DNA of 64,000 nt, taken from assembly GCF_004027225.2 (NCBI RefSeq), contig NC_044288.2:20594744-20658743 (forward strand), read 5' to 3'. The notes under the pieces were generated by a model. It saw only the letters and a list, made by a program, of their open reading frames with translations. It ran no database searches and was not told where the DNA came from. Source of the DNA: Strigops habroptila (lineage: Eukaryota > Chordata > Aves > Psittaciformes > Psittacidae). The translations under genes were made by a program, and so were the position numbers. Of this stretch, positions 22,271 to 35,150 are shown piece after piece (position 1 is the stretch's first letter; each line of letters opens with the position of its first letter).

Positions 22271-24119
22271 AGGTGCATTCCCTGAGCCCCATGCAACCCT
22301 GACTGGCCATGGGCAGGCTCTGAAGAACTGCTTAGCTCCATCTCCAAGAAAGCAATGCAGTGGCGGCAGGAATGTGCACACACGCTCCCACAGAACCAGG
22401 TTCTGGGTGGAAAATGCTCCCTGGAATACCGCTGCAGAGGGTGGCATAGCATGGGTGCAAGGCCATGCACTGCATCCCGAAGTCTGGAGAAGGCACTTCT
22501 CCCATCCCAGGCGAGTGGCTTCGGAGGCTCCCAGGCTGCCCTGTGGGAAGCCAAGCTGCAGCCGGCAGGGTGCCAGACCTGGCACTACGTCTGCCGGAGT
22601 GACTCGGGTTTCTTGCTCTCTTCCTTTATTCCCCTAAATGACCAAGTGCTATTTTCTACTCACTGAGCCATACGGTTTCTGCTCAGAAACAGGAAGTTGG
22701 GAAAGACACAATACGAAACCGAGAGAGTAGAAAACATCAATATCAGATGCAGGCATTCAAATCATGCTCATTCAAGTCTTCAGCTCCCACTAGAAGTTTT
22801 CATGGCCCCCTAAGCTCACAGCCATGGTACAGGGAGATCAAACAGCTCGCAGAAGAAATGCAGACCTGTCTGTTGAAAATCCAGAGTTACACAAGCTGCT
22901 CTGCCCTCCTAGAAAATATTAAGTAACATGTTAATCTGATCATGCACAGAACTACCCCTGAAAACAGGCAGCTCATCTGTTTACCATAAACACAGCCCTC
23001 CAGGAAATCCTCCATCATCCCAGCACCACACTATGTGCAGGAAAACCTCTGCTTTACACTTACAGAACACCTCTGGGGTTTGGAGCAGCAAACCACTATG
23101 GACCTGGGGGGACACATGGCAGCAAAACACCAGAGCCTTCTACTTGATCTGACACCAGGTACCACCTTGCAGGGGCTGCTCAGCCCATGTACTGGAGCCA
23201 CTTATGTACAGGACATTCTCTTCTCCTTGCTGACCTCTGCAGCGAGGACACCCACCAGCCTCTGCAGATCATCACCCACTGCTCGCAGACCACCAGGGGA
23301 ATGGCAAATCAGGACTTTAACAAAGATGGCCTTTATAGCACATGAATAAGAGGCAGAGCATAAGAGAACTAGTGCTGCAGAAGTTTTGTTTGGTGAAAAC
23401 ACTGTTCTGTGCAGTGCAGAAGGTTATTCTCCAACATGCAGGCTAGTTTCTGACCGTCCTCAAGAAGCACTGAAATACAACCCAGTCTCAGCATTTTCAG
23501 CCTCCTCCTCAGTCTGATATACAGTATTCTCATCATCAAGAGTTTCTAGGAAAAGTCACTCTTTTTATTAAACAACTGATGCAGTTGAAAGAAAAACACC
23601 CATTTTCTTGCACAGCACCTTGCACCTCATCACTGGAAGTACCCCAGCCCAAAAGAGGAAGCAGTTCAGCAGTCGCTTTAACTCACCCACACTTACTACC
23701 TTACCAAGACTTACCCTACTTAGACAATGAGGTTATTCACATAGGTCTTGTAGCAAAGGCATCAAAAGCACTTTTATTGTCCTTTCAGGTAGAAGGGGAT
23801 GGCTGGGACAGACTCTGGCACTGCCCAACACAGAGGGTCTCCCCATCGCTGTCAGAAGGGGCTGCCAGACCCCTGTGGCAGAGGAAAGGTGGCAAGCACT
23901 CTCCTGTCCTCATTCTCCTATTTCACCACGACATTTAATTATCCAAATGAGGTCTCCGGCAGCCACAGACACAGGAAATACAAATCCGGGACAGCCATAA
24001 TGACTTTTAAACACACGATGCAGCATTATTTTCACTCGGAGAGTGCTAGCATCCCTCTTGCTCTACACTAAGTAAGCCCATTAGTATTAAACAAGCCCAT
24101 CTGCTCTGGACACAGCCGC
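22271..24119. other. Intron 1 stretch without named features
   Basis: Nothing is recognised between the last intronic CR1 and the CpG island. Confidence 0.5.
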
Positions 24120-24760
24120 CTGCCTCCTTCTTCTCCCCGCAGGTTGCATAAACAGCCGCAGCCAAGCAGCGCCGTTCTGCCGGTGCACAGGGCAGGGCTG
24201 TGCGACCCTACACCGCCTCGCTCCTCGCAACGGCACCCCAAAAAGTTTAAAGCAACTTTCGATGACAAACACATCGCTAGGGCTGGGGCCGGGCAGAGAC
24301 ACCCCCAGGGCAGCAGCACTGGTGATGCCCCCCCTGTTCCAGGGCAGGACCCGACACCGCGGGGACCCGCCACTACAGCGGCCACCACCCCTCCTCTTCA
24401 CCCCGGCCTGTTTTCCTCCTCCTCCTCCTCCGAGCAGCAGCGTTCCCCGCACCAAGACCCCCACGTCCCGATCCTGCCCCACAGCGCCCATGACCAATCC
24501 CACCCCCCCCTCCTCGGGGCCCTCCTTGACCGCCAGCCCCCGCCGCACACCGCAGCGGGCTGGGCTACGGGCTGCGCCGGCCCCGCACCCGGCTCCACAG
24601 AACCCCGTCCCCTCCACACACACCGGGAGGTGCTCCCAGCACCGCACCCAGCCCCACGCACCCACCATGGGGAGCCCCCAGCTCCACACTCGGCTCAACC
24701 AGCCCCACGCACAGCCCCCCACACACAGCCGGGGGGGCTCTCAGCCCCACAGCGGGTCAC

Positions 24761-24816
24761 CCAGCCCCTCACACACCCCTGGAAGCACCCAGCCCCTCAC
24801 ACACCCCTGGAAGCCC
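24761..24816. repeat. 28-bp tandem repeat, two units
   Basis: The unit ccagcccctcacacacccct plus ggaagcac occurs twice in succession (24,761-24,788 and 24,789-24,816), the second diverging at its end. It lies at the edge of the CpG island. Confidence 0.85.
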
Positions 24817-24909
24817 CCAGCCCCACACCCGGGCTCCCCCCTCCGGTACCGCCGGCTCTGCCCGTCCCGCTCCGTCCCCGGCACCTGCTGCGCACTGCTG
24901 GGCCGGCGG

Positions 24910-24917
24910 TGACGTCA
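24910..24917. promoter_or_regulatory. CRE palindrome TGACGTCA
   Basis: A full consensus CREB/ATF site in the CYSTM1 island. In human promoters this palindrome usually lies within about 200 bases of the start site, so it helps place the CYSTM1 start near 24,870-24,905 (inference). Confidence 0.7.
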
Positions 24918-26315
24918 GGCACAGGGGGCGGAGCCAGTGCCCCTCCTCGCCCCGCCCCTCGCTGAGCGGAGCCCAGTGCCGAGGGAGGGGGCGTGGCCAG
25001 GCGGGACGGGGGCGTGGCCTCGGCCTTTAAGGCGGGCGGCGCGGCCGGTGGCGGCCTGGGGGGTGGTGGGAATGGGGCCGGGAGGGGCCGAAAAGGGGAA
25101 TTGGGAGCGTGAAGTGCTGCGGGGTAAGAGTCGGGCAGGGAAGGGGAAGCACAGAGGTGGAGGAGGAGCGAGGGGTTCTGCTGCAGCCTCGCCGGGCAGC
25201 ACCGGGGCTGGGTGGGGTCGGTGCTGGCAGCAGCGCGGGCCGCAGCGGCTCTGCCCCGCCAGGGGCACGGCGGTGTCTGGGCTGGGACCCGCAGCATCCC
25301 CCCCGGTGCCTCCGGCCCCGTGCCTTTTCCGCGGGGGCTGAGCGGGACGCGGCGGTGCCGGTACCGGGACAGGAGCCAGGCACGGGGGCTGGGAAAGCAA
25401 TTCCAGAGCTTTGCCCGGATCAAACAGGCGAGGGACACGGCTCGGGGTGCGCAGGCACCGTTCCAGCCCTCCCGCATGGCTGTGGCAGGTACCGGCACAC
25501 CGAAACCGGCTTCCTTTTCCCCTTCAAAGATTAGTAAATCCAATCAGGCCGGTTTAATACTGGGTCCCTAATGGGGGTCAGTGAGGATGAAATGATTTCA
25601 ATTACTTATGAACATGTTGGATTCTTGGGCAAGAGAAAAAGAAGGATACGCAGTTACCACTACTCTGTATGAAGAACCCAGCACCCTAAGTGCCTCTTAA
25701 ATGATGCTATGATTTTGTGCCACACTAGTGAGTCCAAGCGCAAGTCCAAGTGACTCGTGCAAAGGTTGTGGGGAAGAGGAGAGCTGGTGTGGAGGGGAAG
25801 GCACGAGGAGGGGCTGCTGCTCTGCTGCTCTGGAAGCTGTAAAGCAGTTCCCTCCTGTGCAGCTTTCTTTGCCATATGATACTATTTACATATGTATTTG
25901 TAAATGATACTGCTAGGCCAGGTATCTTGCAGCAGACACAATATACATTGTTCTGCTGGTTAACATTAAACTTATCTTGGTCCTTTACCCTGGTACCAGC
26001 AGGCACACACCATTGTCTTGTTAAACATTAACTGAGAAAGTAGCCTGAAAAACATTGTTTGGCTTCATTAAAATCTTAAAATGACACTTGATACTGGAAT
26101 TTCCTTATTGCCCAGTTCGCACGTACTTCAGATATTAATGCAGTCCAGGCTTTCTCACTCTTACTTTCCCTCCAACAGAAATTATGTATTAAATTCTAGC
26201 TGCAGAGATCTTTATCCTGGAAACGAGGCTGGGATGTAATGAATGCCATACAGCAAATTGGGATTTAGCTCCTACAAAGAGAAGACAAGCCAGCTATCCC
26301 CTGGGGGGAGCAGAG

Positions 26316-26523
26316 GCAGTCTCCCGTGACTGAAGCACTGGAATGGGTTGCCCAGGGAGGTTGTGGATGCTCCATCCCTGGCGGTGTTCAAGGCCAGGTT
26401 GGACAGAGCCTTGAGCCACATGGTTTAGGGCAAGGTGTCCCTGCCCATGGCAGGGGGGTTGGAACTAGATGATCTTAAGGTCCTTTCCAACCCTTACGAT
26501 TCTATGATTCTATGATTCTATGA
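26316..26523 (+). mobile_element. CR1 3' fragment
   Basis: Sense CR1 tail (gaatgggttgcccaggg, then ttcaaggccaggttgga, then gttggaactagatgatctta), ending with three attctatg octamers near 26,500-26,523. A clean, fairly young 3' end. Confidence 0.93.
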
Positions 26524-27958
26524 CTGGGAGAGCCTCGACATGAGCAAGGGCACATGGAGGATATGTTCACCCAGTTTCTATTGGGTGTGGTAGCACATCC
26601 CAGCACATAGCTGAGGGGCAGTGGGAGCATCCTGGAGGTGTTACACATGTAGAAGTAATGGGTTCAGCTGGGGTCCCCCATGGGCTTCACTACACACTTG
26701 TGTGTGAATGTGATGTGCCCAGGGAACTCCTGAGATACACTAATGAGATCCCTGGAACACCTTGTCTGGGATGCTGGAAGGCAGAATGGCTTTTGCGCCT
26801 ACAAAACCAGTCCCCTCTGCACTTTTCTTTTGCTGGTGTTTTTCTCCCTTGCTTTCTCCTCTTCCCTAATGTGACCTACCATTACTAGCAGACATGGGAA
26901 GGGAGGTGAGAATCCTGTTTACCTGTGCTGCCTGGAAACTGGTTTAGCAACATTTATCTCCCCTATCCCTCCGCACACCCGGCAGACTCAATGGCTCTAC
27001 GATCACAGTTTTTGTCTTTGCTATTTACTTTATTTCCTTCCGATTGCCTGAAAGACACAAACCAACAGGAAGGACTTGACCTTGCAGAGGACAAATGCAG
27101 AAGCTGGGCCTACACAGCATGTCAAGCTGCAGAGAAGAGGTGAACCATAAGAAGAGGAACAGCAGAGTGCAAGACCATTGCCCAGAGGACTTGCTGTGGT
27201 TGCTTGCCCCCATTCTTGCCACCTCTTTCCACGCAGTCATTGGGTTAAACCTGTTGCAAACGCCTTGTGAAACACACCACTGTCTTGCATGGTGCTTATG
27301 TGAGACTGCATGTTGCAGGAGGGCTGGGCAGTTTTGCTGGCTATTGGTTTTGGCAGAGGTGTCTGCGGACAGAAGGGATCCAAGGAGGAGACATCCTTGT
27401 CCTCTTCTCTATGACAGTGCCAGCTGAAGAAATCCCGGTTGATCCCCACACTCCCACCAGCTGAATGTTCGTTCCTACCACATGCCAGTGCCCCTGCACA
27501 AAAATATCCTTTAGGACCTTGTGGGCAGATCCAGGATCGATATAACACCTCAAAATGAAAATGCTGCCTGGGAGGATGAGCTCAGCACTCTGTGCTGAAA
27601 TCCTAACACTTGCCTGGGACAAAGATCTTTCCCACCCATCACCTTCACTGCCAGGGTTTTCTTCTGACTCACTTGATGAAAATTAGCAGTTTAAAAGTTC
27701 AGGACCATAGTTTCTTTCAGGGAAACTGCTGGCTTTAGAAGAAGGTATTTGTCTGCCCTGCCAGGGGCTGTGCACAGGCATCTGATCCAAATCAAATGAG
27801 CGCTGCTGGATCTGGGAGTGCATGGGCTGGTGCTCCGGATGGCAAACCATGGTCCTGTGAGCAGCAACCCAGGCTGTAAAACCCTGTGGAGTCAGTTGCT
27901 GCCATGCGGGCTGGTCCAGGATGTGTCACACCCTTCTGGCATGATGCTGTTGAGCAGA

Positions 27959-28262
27959 TCATAGAATGATAGAATGGTTTCAGTTGGAAGGTACCTTAAA
28001 GCTCATCCAGTTCCAACCCCCTGCCACGGGCAGGGACACCTTCCACTAGAGCAGGTTGCTCCAAGCCCCTGTGTCCAACCTGGCCTTGAACACTGCCAGG
28101 GATGGGGCAGCCACAGCTTCTCTGGGCACCCTGTGCCAGCGCCTCACCACCCTTTAAAACCATTGTCCTGTCACTACATGCCCTTGTCCTGTCCCCCTCC
28201 AGATTTATTGTCAACCCCTTTAGGTATTGGAAGACTGTTATAATGTCTCCCCTGAGATGATG
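27959..28262 (-). mobile_element. CR1 3' fragment with internal deletion
   Basis: It starts 'atcatagaatgatagaatgg', runs through 'gccacagcttctctggg' to 'gcgcctcaccaccct', then skips to 'aaaccattgtcctgtc' and ends near 'gtctcccctgagatgatg'. About 55 bases present in the other copies are missing in the middle. Confidence 0.9.
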
Positions 28263-31200
28263 CAATGTCCCCTCATATCTTGCCAGCCTCTTCTGAATGA
28301 ATCTAAGCCCTGCACTCTAAAACCTGGCTCTGCCAGGGAGAAGTGGTGCTTGTTCATCTCTTCTTCCTCAGGACGTGTTCTGGTGTGCATCCCGCTGACT
28401 TATGAAACCCTCCAACTGCTCCTTGTCTCAGTTGCCCTGTCTGGTGGTGAAATGGAGTATTACTGCCAGCATCTCCTCTTCTCCTCTTCAGAGGGCTGGG
28501 AAGCACCACATGCTAGCGCAGTGCGGAAGGCTGGTACAGTGCTCACTGTGCCCTGACCCCATGCAAGATAGTCCTGAAGTTGATGCACTCTTCTGCTCGC
28601 ACGCCCCTGGGCTCTGTGTCCTTCCCAAGCTGCTGTCTGGTGCTGGGTCTCTGCACTCTGTCACACTCGGTGTCTTCTGATCTCTGACTGCTTCGTGCTC
28701 ATCTCTCACTCCCACCCCCACCCAGTAAAGTAAAGTAAGATTTATGCTGTAAGATAAGATAGGAAGGCTGTTATATTTGGGTGAGTGAAAATAAAACATG
28801 CTCAGGTGGCAGGCTGATCACTAATGGAAAGAGAGCAGATGACCTGGCAAGGCCCTACGTTCAAGGATTCCCATTTGAAGGTGCCAATGACAGAGGAACT
28901 AGAGCCACTCCTGCTATACCAGCACAAGAGGGGCTCGGGATGTATCTCAAACACATGATTGCTCCCTGCACTCCAGTGTGGGTGGTGGAAGTAGATTGTT
29001 TTGCTGTGCCTCAGTTTTCCTATCTACAAGAAAAGGCTGAACACAGTCCACCCCTGAAAGTGTGGATTTCAACTCACCATTGCTTGAAAGTGAGGTGAAG
29101 AAACTCAAGGCTGGGTGCTGTTGAAGGGACAACATCATTTGTACAGGAGAAAGCATGCAGCGGAGAACAGGACTGAGTTCAAAAGGCGGATGTGATCACT
29201 CTGTTTGAGTATTCCCAAGGGCTGGCACTGAGGGGTTTGGGCAGACAGACCCTGGTTGCTCTCAAGGGGATGATTTAGTCCGTTGCTCCTACAGCCATCA
29301 GAGCTGAGGGATGATAAGGAAATACCGTTACCTCTTTGATGGAGAGTGCTCGCAGGAGCTGAGGCAGGGCACATTCCAGTTCTGCTGACTCTGCTTCAGA
29401 GGTGTTGGAGCCACAGGAAGCCAAGACAGCAGCAACAAGCCAACAATACATCATTCCTGGGCTGACCTGACTGTGATTCAGCAGAAGAGATCGATGGAGG
29501 CTTGGCAGAGCAGATGTGGGCTGCGGAAAGCTTACCTTTGCTTAGGCTGCAGGGCCCCTGGGAGGTTTCTTCAGGAACCCTGAGCAACACCAGAGCGCCC
29601 TGCAGGCAGACACGGAAGCAGCAGCACTGCAAGCCTTGTATGCAAAAGGAGTGGAAAAGGTATGGAAAGTGATCTATGTAGAGCCAGAGCAGCTCCCAGC
29701 CAGGTAGCCAGGGGAATTCACCTGTGGACCTGCCACATTTGGAGTACCTGGTACCCACAGTGTTGATGCTCTGCAGAATATACTGGCTGCTGGGAGGTCA
29801 GGCAACAAATGCCATAGTGCCTGTAGAGGGGAATTGTACCTCAGAAGTGCTGTTTGAAAAGGTGCCTCACAGATGAGATGACATGTTATTGCTGTAGTCC
29901 AGGCTCTCATGGCAGGGCCATGTGGATCCTGGCCTCTAAAGAGGCATGGTTTTCATCTCCCATCAGGACCCTCTCATGGGATACTGGCCCCTGCACAGCT
30001 AAGGGCTGCAGGCAGAGCCCTGCTGTTTGAAGGATGTCAAGACAGACCAGCACTGCTCTTACTAAAACAGGATCTGCTAAGCTGAACTGGTGCAGAAGAG
30101 TTCAAAGCAGCCATAAATTAGCCTCAGAGCAGCCCCGGCAGGGTCTGGACCCTCAGGCAGACCTCTGCTGCCTCCCTGCACTGTAGGAGTGAGGAGCAGG
30201 GGCTGGAGATGACCCACTCCCCGTGCCAAAAAGACCTACCTGCATGGACATTTGGTGGATTACTCAACCGTAACCAGGGCAGGAGGCTGTGCCAAGCACA
30301 GTCCTCTCTAGATCTTGATTTTGTGCAGTGTTTCTCTATTTGAAGCTGGAATGATGATGGGTTTTGGCTCTGGTCCTGGAAGAACTGCGTATGACACGTA
30401 CCTGGAGCACAGACCTCCTCTGTCCGAGGGCTCTAAATCGTGCATGTGTGAATCACTTCAAGCCCCGTGGCTGGTGTTGGAAGCTCCCTGGGCCACCAAC
30501 CAAAGGAGTTTGACCCAAGCAATAGCAAACTTCACAGGACACCCTCATGACCTGCCTACAACCCTTCTGCTGGCACTGCCCCATGGCCAACCCTGACACA
30601 GGACCTGCTGAAACAGGAGCCCTGCAGAATTGTACCCTGGTGCTGGCAGGGCCCTGCCCTTGCACTTGTGAATCTCATTCACACACTATTTATACTCCAT
30701 GGGTCAGCACGTAGGCTCCGTTCTCTATTAATAAAGGGCTATGCCAGCCCCCTTTGAGCCAGGTCCTCTGTTGCTGTGGCCTGACCTTCCAGATGCCTCA
30801 GCAGCAATTTAGCAGCTTGAGGGCATAGGGAAAGCTCTGGTCTGTCTTTGTGGGTGTTTCCGTTTGTTTCTGACATTGTCATTCCACCTCCCGGCAGTGG
30901 GACCCAGGTCATTCCAGCCTTGTCTGTGCTGGAGGGACATGGCATGGCAATTGCTGCACTTGAACTCCACTTTTCTGCTGTGAACATCACTGCTATGTTG
31001 CCACAGAGCTCAGACCAGGAAAACCTCCTGCTGCTTAAGACACTGGCACAGAAAGGTGATGGAGGGAGGGGGTTGAAGCCTGAAATCCCTCTGGGAAGTA
31101 CTGTGAGTAGCAGCTGAGCCTAGGGAAAACCCCAATTGTAGAAAAGGCTCCATCTGAATGATGTTCAATGCCAGATGAGCCTGTTTAGGTGTGGAGGAGC

Positions 31201-33120
31201 TGGCTTGGGCTCTGGGAGGCTGTGCAGAGGGATTGGCTGCTCTCCGGGTAGCACATACCCCATTCAGCCCAGTTTCATGGCCTGGATGCCCGGGCTCTCC
31301 TCTCCAAAAGGACTTCTTTCCTTCACCTACTGTGGGAGTCCCTCTCCTGGTCATGGCTCCCTGCGATGGGATGCTGTGCTTCCCAGGCCATTTAGGGTGC
31401 CTGGTCCCTGCTCCTGGCACAAGGGTGGGAGCTTTCCTGCAGGAAGCCTGGCTTGTGCAGCTCTGTTCCCTGTTCTTACACCTGCATTTCTCTCTGCTAA
31501 GATGCTTTTTTCCTCACAGCACCTGTCCTGTGTTGCACAGCCCCTTGTCCCACCTCAATTAATGGGATGACGAGTGATGGTTTGTACCAGAGTCCCTCCA
31601 AGGTAGCTGCTGTATTCTGATTAGTGGAAACAGGGCAAAGAGTTTCCTCCACTGGTGGCAGGAGGTCATGGCTACAGGCATCCATGGACTGTAACAGCCA
31701 GGGGGATGTAGCTCCAGGGTCCCCAGACCTAGCTAGAGTGCCCTCACTACCCCACACAGCAATCCAAGCCCTGCAGCTCACCACAGTAGGTTTTAGACTG
31801 TCCTTCCAGGGGGATTAATGCAGATTTGTGTTTGCTGGGAGTTCTGGAGGTGTCTCCCAGTAGTGTCCTGACATTAAAACGTGCTCACAAACAAAGCAAA
31901 CCCTGGCTCCTCTCTTGTGGGGCATGTGTAAGCCCTTGGTCCCATGCAGGGGCCTGTTTGTGATGTCCTGAAGCCTCAAACCCAGGCGGAGCTTTGGTTG
32001 AACCTTTTGGTGGGGGTTTATAGGGCTCACGAAGCCTGCACTGCCATGGGGAAGCTTGGCGAGGGCTGCAGGGCTGGGTAGGTCAGTTTTTAGTTGCTTT
32101 GCTGTGAGCTCTCCTCCCTGTTGGGTGTGCTAATGGCCACAGTGGTGCAGGTGTCCTTGCATGGATGATGCTGAGCAGCCTCTGCAAGAGGTGCTAGAGC
32201 CACTGGCATAGCTCGGCTCAGCGCACAGCCTCGTAGCTGCCACTGGCAGCACCCCTGTGTTGTACCGGGGTCCTCTCACACACACCCGCCCGCTGCTCGA
32301 GTCCTGTGGCCCCGCGGCGGGGCTGTCTCTGGCAGCTGAACTTCGGAAGGAGGAATTCAGATGTGTCACACAGCCCCTGCTGCCCCGGCTGCCAGAGGCA
32401 ACCTCTGCCGCGGCCAGGAGCGATGAGGGCACAGGCGTGTTGTGCAGCGCAGTGCACTGGCACCCTCTAACGACACAGGTCTGTATGTTCAGGAGATGCC
32501 AGGCTGGCTCACCCCAATCCTTCCACTCAGCGCTATGCTGGTGCCGAGGGGTGCTCTCCTCACAGGCGTTTTGGAGGCTTCACTTCTGCCGGGTGTCAGA
32601 AAAGATGCTTTTCCCATCCCTCTCAGCCCAGGAACAAAGCCAGCTGTGGTTGTCCCTGCACCTCTGGAATGGGAGAGCTGCTGCCAGGCTGCGTAACCCC
32701 AGCTTTTGGCCAAGCTGTTTGTCCAGGTTAGCTCAGGAGGCCCCTCTGATCCAACTTGTCCTGCCCCAGAGACACTGGGAGAGTTTGGAGCTTGGTTCCT
32801 GCAGGCTCCAATCTCTTCTTCCCAGCCCACTGGGACAAAGCCAGAGAGTGTGTGGATGAAATGGGATCTCTCAACTTCATCCCAAACAATACTGAACCTA
32901 ATGAGATATAAGAGCAATAACTAAGATTGCAACCCTGGATTTCAGGAGAGCTAACTTTGGCCTCTTCGGGGACCTCCTTGGAAGAATCCCATGGGAACGG
33001 GCCCTCAAGGGAAGAAGGGTCCAAGACAGCAGGTTAATATTCAAGGATCACTTCCTCCAGGCTCAAGAACAGTGCATCCCCATGGGTAAGAAATGAAGCA
33101 AAGAGGGCAGGAGACCTGCA

Positions 33121-33240
33121 TGGATGGGAAGGGGATGGAGTAGAGGTGGGGAGGGGAAGGAGTGGGATAGGAGGGTAAGGAATGGGGTTAAGATAGAGAC
33201 GGGGAAAAGAAGGAGATGGGAAAGGGGATGGGAAGGAGTC
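33121..33240 (+). repeat. Polypurine (G/A-rich) tract
   Basis: About 120 bases are nearly all G and A on the plus strand (units such as ggatgggaagggg, ggtggggagggg, ggagatgggaaagggg). It is irregular and not a strict tandem repeat. The matching minus-strand frame is a run of Ser/Leu/Pro with no coding value. Confidence 0.85.
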
Positions 33241-35135
33241 AGCTCTTGTTCACAGAAGCACACATTCAGACAGCAGCTTGCACTAGCTCAGCCACATTGG
33301 ACACAAGCAGCCTTGGAAAGCACTGAATGCCTTTCTCCTCTGTTGTTATCCCAAGGGCTGTGCTGCTCAGCCAGCCAACTGTACCAGCAGGATTTTATTT
33401 TGCATTAATTTTCCTAATGGTTTGGGTGGCCTGAAAACTTGAGCAGTGAATTGTGACCACTCAAGAGTGGGTAAAAATCCTACAATGGATGTGCACTGCA
33501 GTGTGGGTCCAGGGTCAAGCCATTGAAATCACAATTAGGGAATGAAATAATAGTGGGTTTAGAGCTTCATTCCAGGAGCACTGCATTTCTCCTGAATTAC
33601 AGGGATTTTTCTAGGCTGGTTTATGAGACATTGTCCCGTGCCAAAAAGTACATAGAAATGGAAGAAGTGGTAGCTGATATAAACTAGTTTAACAATTACA
33701 AGAGGAATTAAAACCAGCTTTGATTTTTACAGTGACAGTGTTAGGTGCTTTGGGAGGGACATGTGGGGATGAGCGGAGGAAACCATAGCAAAACCCAGGG
33801 ATATGGGACAGTGGAGTTGTGCCCTGGCATGGAGTCCAGGGTGATGCACATAACCTGGGCAGAAAGGGCACACAGGGAAGGAGTCTCCATGAGGGATGTG
33901 AGTCCCACGAGTGTCCCCTCCCCAGCTTCTTGCTGGAGAGAACCTCTGCAGAGAGCAGCAGCCAAGGAAGATGCATCACCCATGGACTGCCGTGGGGCAG
34001 GGAGTCCTGGAAAGCAAAAGTCCATCTTTTGGTTGTCTTCCAGTAGCTTTATTTGATCTTCCTATAAAGGCACATGCTGCCAGGGGTGCAGCCCACATGT
34101 GTTGGGGGGCAGAGAGGCTGGTGGGTCACTGTGCAGTGGCTGCAGCCCCCTGTGCCCCTCTGCCTCAGAGCAAGAAGGAGACCTTGGGATGCTGCATCCC
34201 ACTGGCATGCCCCTGACATTTGCCCAGGGACCACAGGATCCCAGACTGGGGGATATTCCCCCTTAGACTCACTGTTACTTTGCAGTTCTGTCCCTCTCAG
34301 GGAGCAGAAAGAGACAGTGTAAGCGTGTCCCTTGCCGGGGGAGCTGGGATGTCCTCATGGTTAAAAATGCCTGTTCTGTGTTTAAGGAACTGGTCAGGCT
34401 GGATTTCAGTCCCGTTGTGGCATAGCACACGTTTTCTGGTACATTCCCCTTTCCCCCCACAGTGGTCAAAGCTGTTGCGCAGGCATCTCTGGTGCTTTTA
34501 TCTAAATCAAAATTAAAGGCTCCTTAAGATACATAGTAGAAATTAAATAGAACAGTGATGTGCAAGACGAGTTTCAGGGAAAACAGTGTTATAAAACCTG
34601 GCTCCCTGCAGTGTCTCTGAGGGCTTGTACTGCAGCTGAGCTCTCACTGCAGTCTCCATAGTGGAGGAGCAAGTTTAGTTCTCCTGCCTGGCCACCACTT
34701 TTCATGCAGCACAGGGAACTCAATTACCCTGATACCTCCCACATCCTGAGCTTTACTGAAATGGGCTGAAACAGAAATATTAGTGGGTAAAGAGTGGGGC
34801 TGGAGGTGAGGGTACCACTGTGAGCATCCTCAGCTGAGGCAGCTCTGCTGTGGGATGGAGCTGTGGAGGATGAGCTAACACGTGGGCACCAAACTAGGCC
34901 AAGTGCTCGGCTCCCGGGGCTGTCCTGGCCCCGAGCAGGAGCGGAATCAGGGACACGCCGATGAATTTGCTGCAGAACCTGTCATTGAAGTGGGACATGC
35001 AGTGCTGTGAGTGCATGGGGGCTTAGGGGAGCAGGAGCTGTCCGGGTACTGGTGCAGATATCCCAGCAGAGATTCCCAGGGAGATACTGAGCTGAAAGGA
35101 GAGGGGGAAACCCCAGCAATGACATAAGGGAATTA

Positions 35136-35150
35136 CCACCAGAGGGCACT
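35136..35150 (+). promoter_or_regulatory. CTCF-like core motif
   Basis: CCACCAGAGGGCACT matches every position of the commonly used 15-base CTCF core (CCASYAGRKGGCRSY). It stands between the CYSTM1 and PURA genes. Occupancy cannot be judged from sequence. Confidence 0.55.

Larger units (their letters stand above)
15700..24850 (-). other. CYSTM1: CYSTM1 intron 1
   Basis: About 9.1 kb lies between the exon 2 acceptor and the CpG island. It includes CR1 copies at 16,659-17,050, 20,402-20,749 and 21,757-22,270. The upper boundary is approximate because the first-exon donor cannot be fixed from sequence alone. I see no further exon. Confidence 0.75.
24120..25400 (-). promoter_or_regulatory. CYSTM1: CYSTM1 CpG-island promoter (likely bidirectional)
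   Basis: This is a dense CpG block at the expected 5' end of CYSTM1. It contains a consensus CRE (TGACGTCA) at 24,910-24,917, GC boxes near 24,925 and 24,948, and two GGGGCGTGGCC (KLF/Sp-type) boxes near 24,988 and 25,009. No TATA box is seen on the minus strand. The noncoding first exon is expected just below the CRE. Possible minus-strand donors are CAG|GTGCCG (about 24,885) and GGCG|GTACCG (about 24,847), but neither is proven. On the plus strand a good donor (GGG|GTAAGAG, exon end 25,123) suggests divergent transcription. Confidence 0.75.

Noticed and set aside
21764..22285. A 173-codon plus-strand open frame
   Set aside because: It lies entirely in an antisense CR1 fragment; similar translations recur at the other CR1 copies (8.5, 20.4 and 28.0 kb).
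24144..24965. A 273-codon plus-strand open frame in the CYSTM1 CpG island
   Set aside because: It is Pro/Ser/His-rich with tandem-repeat content, overlaps another long frame, and lies where a noncoding first exon and promoter are expected.
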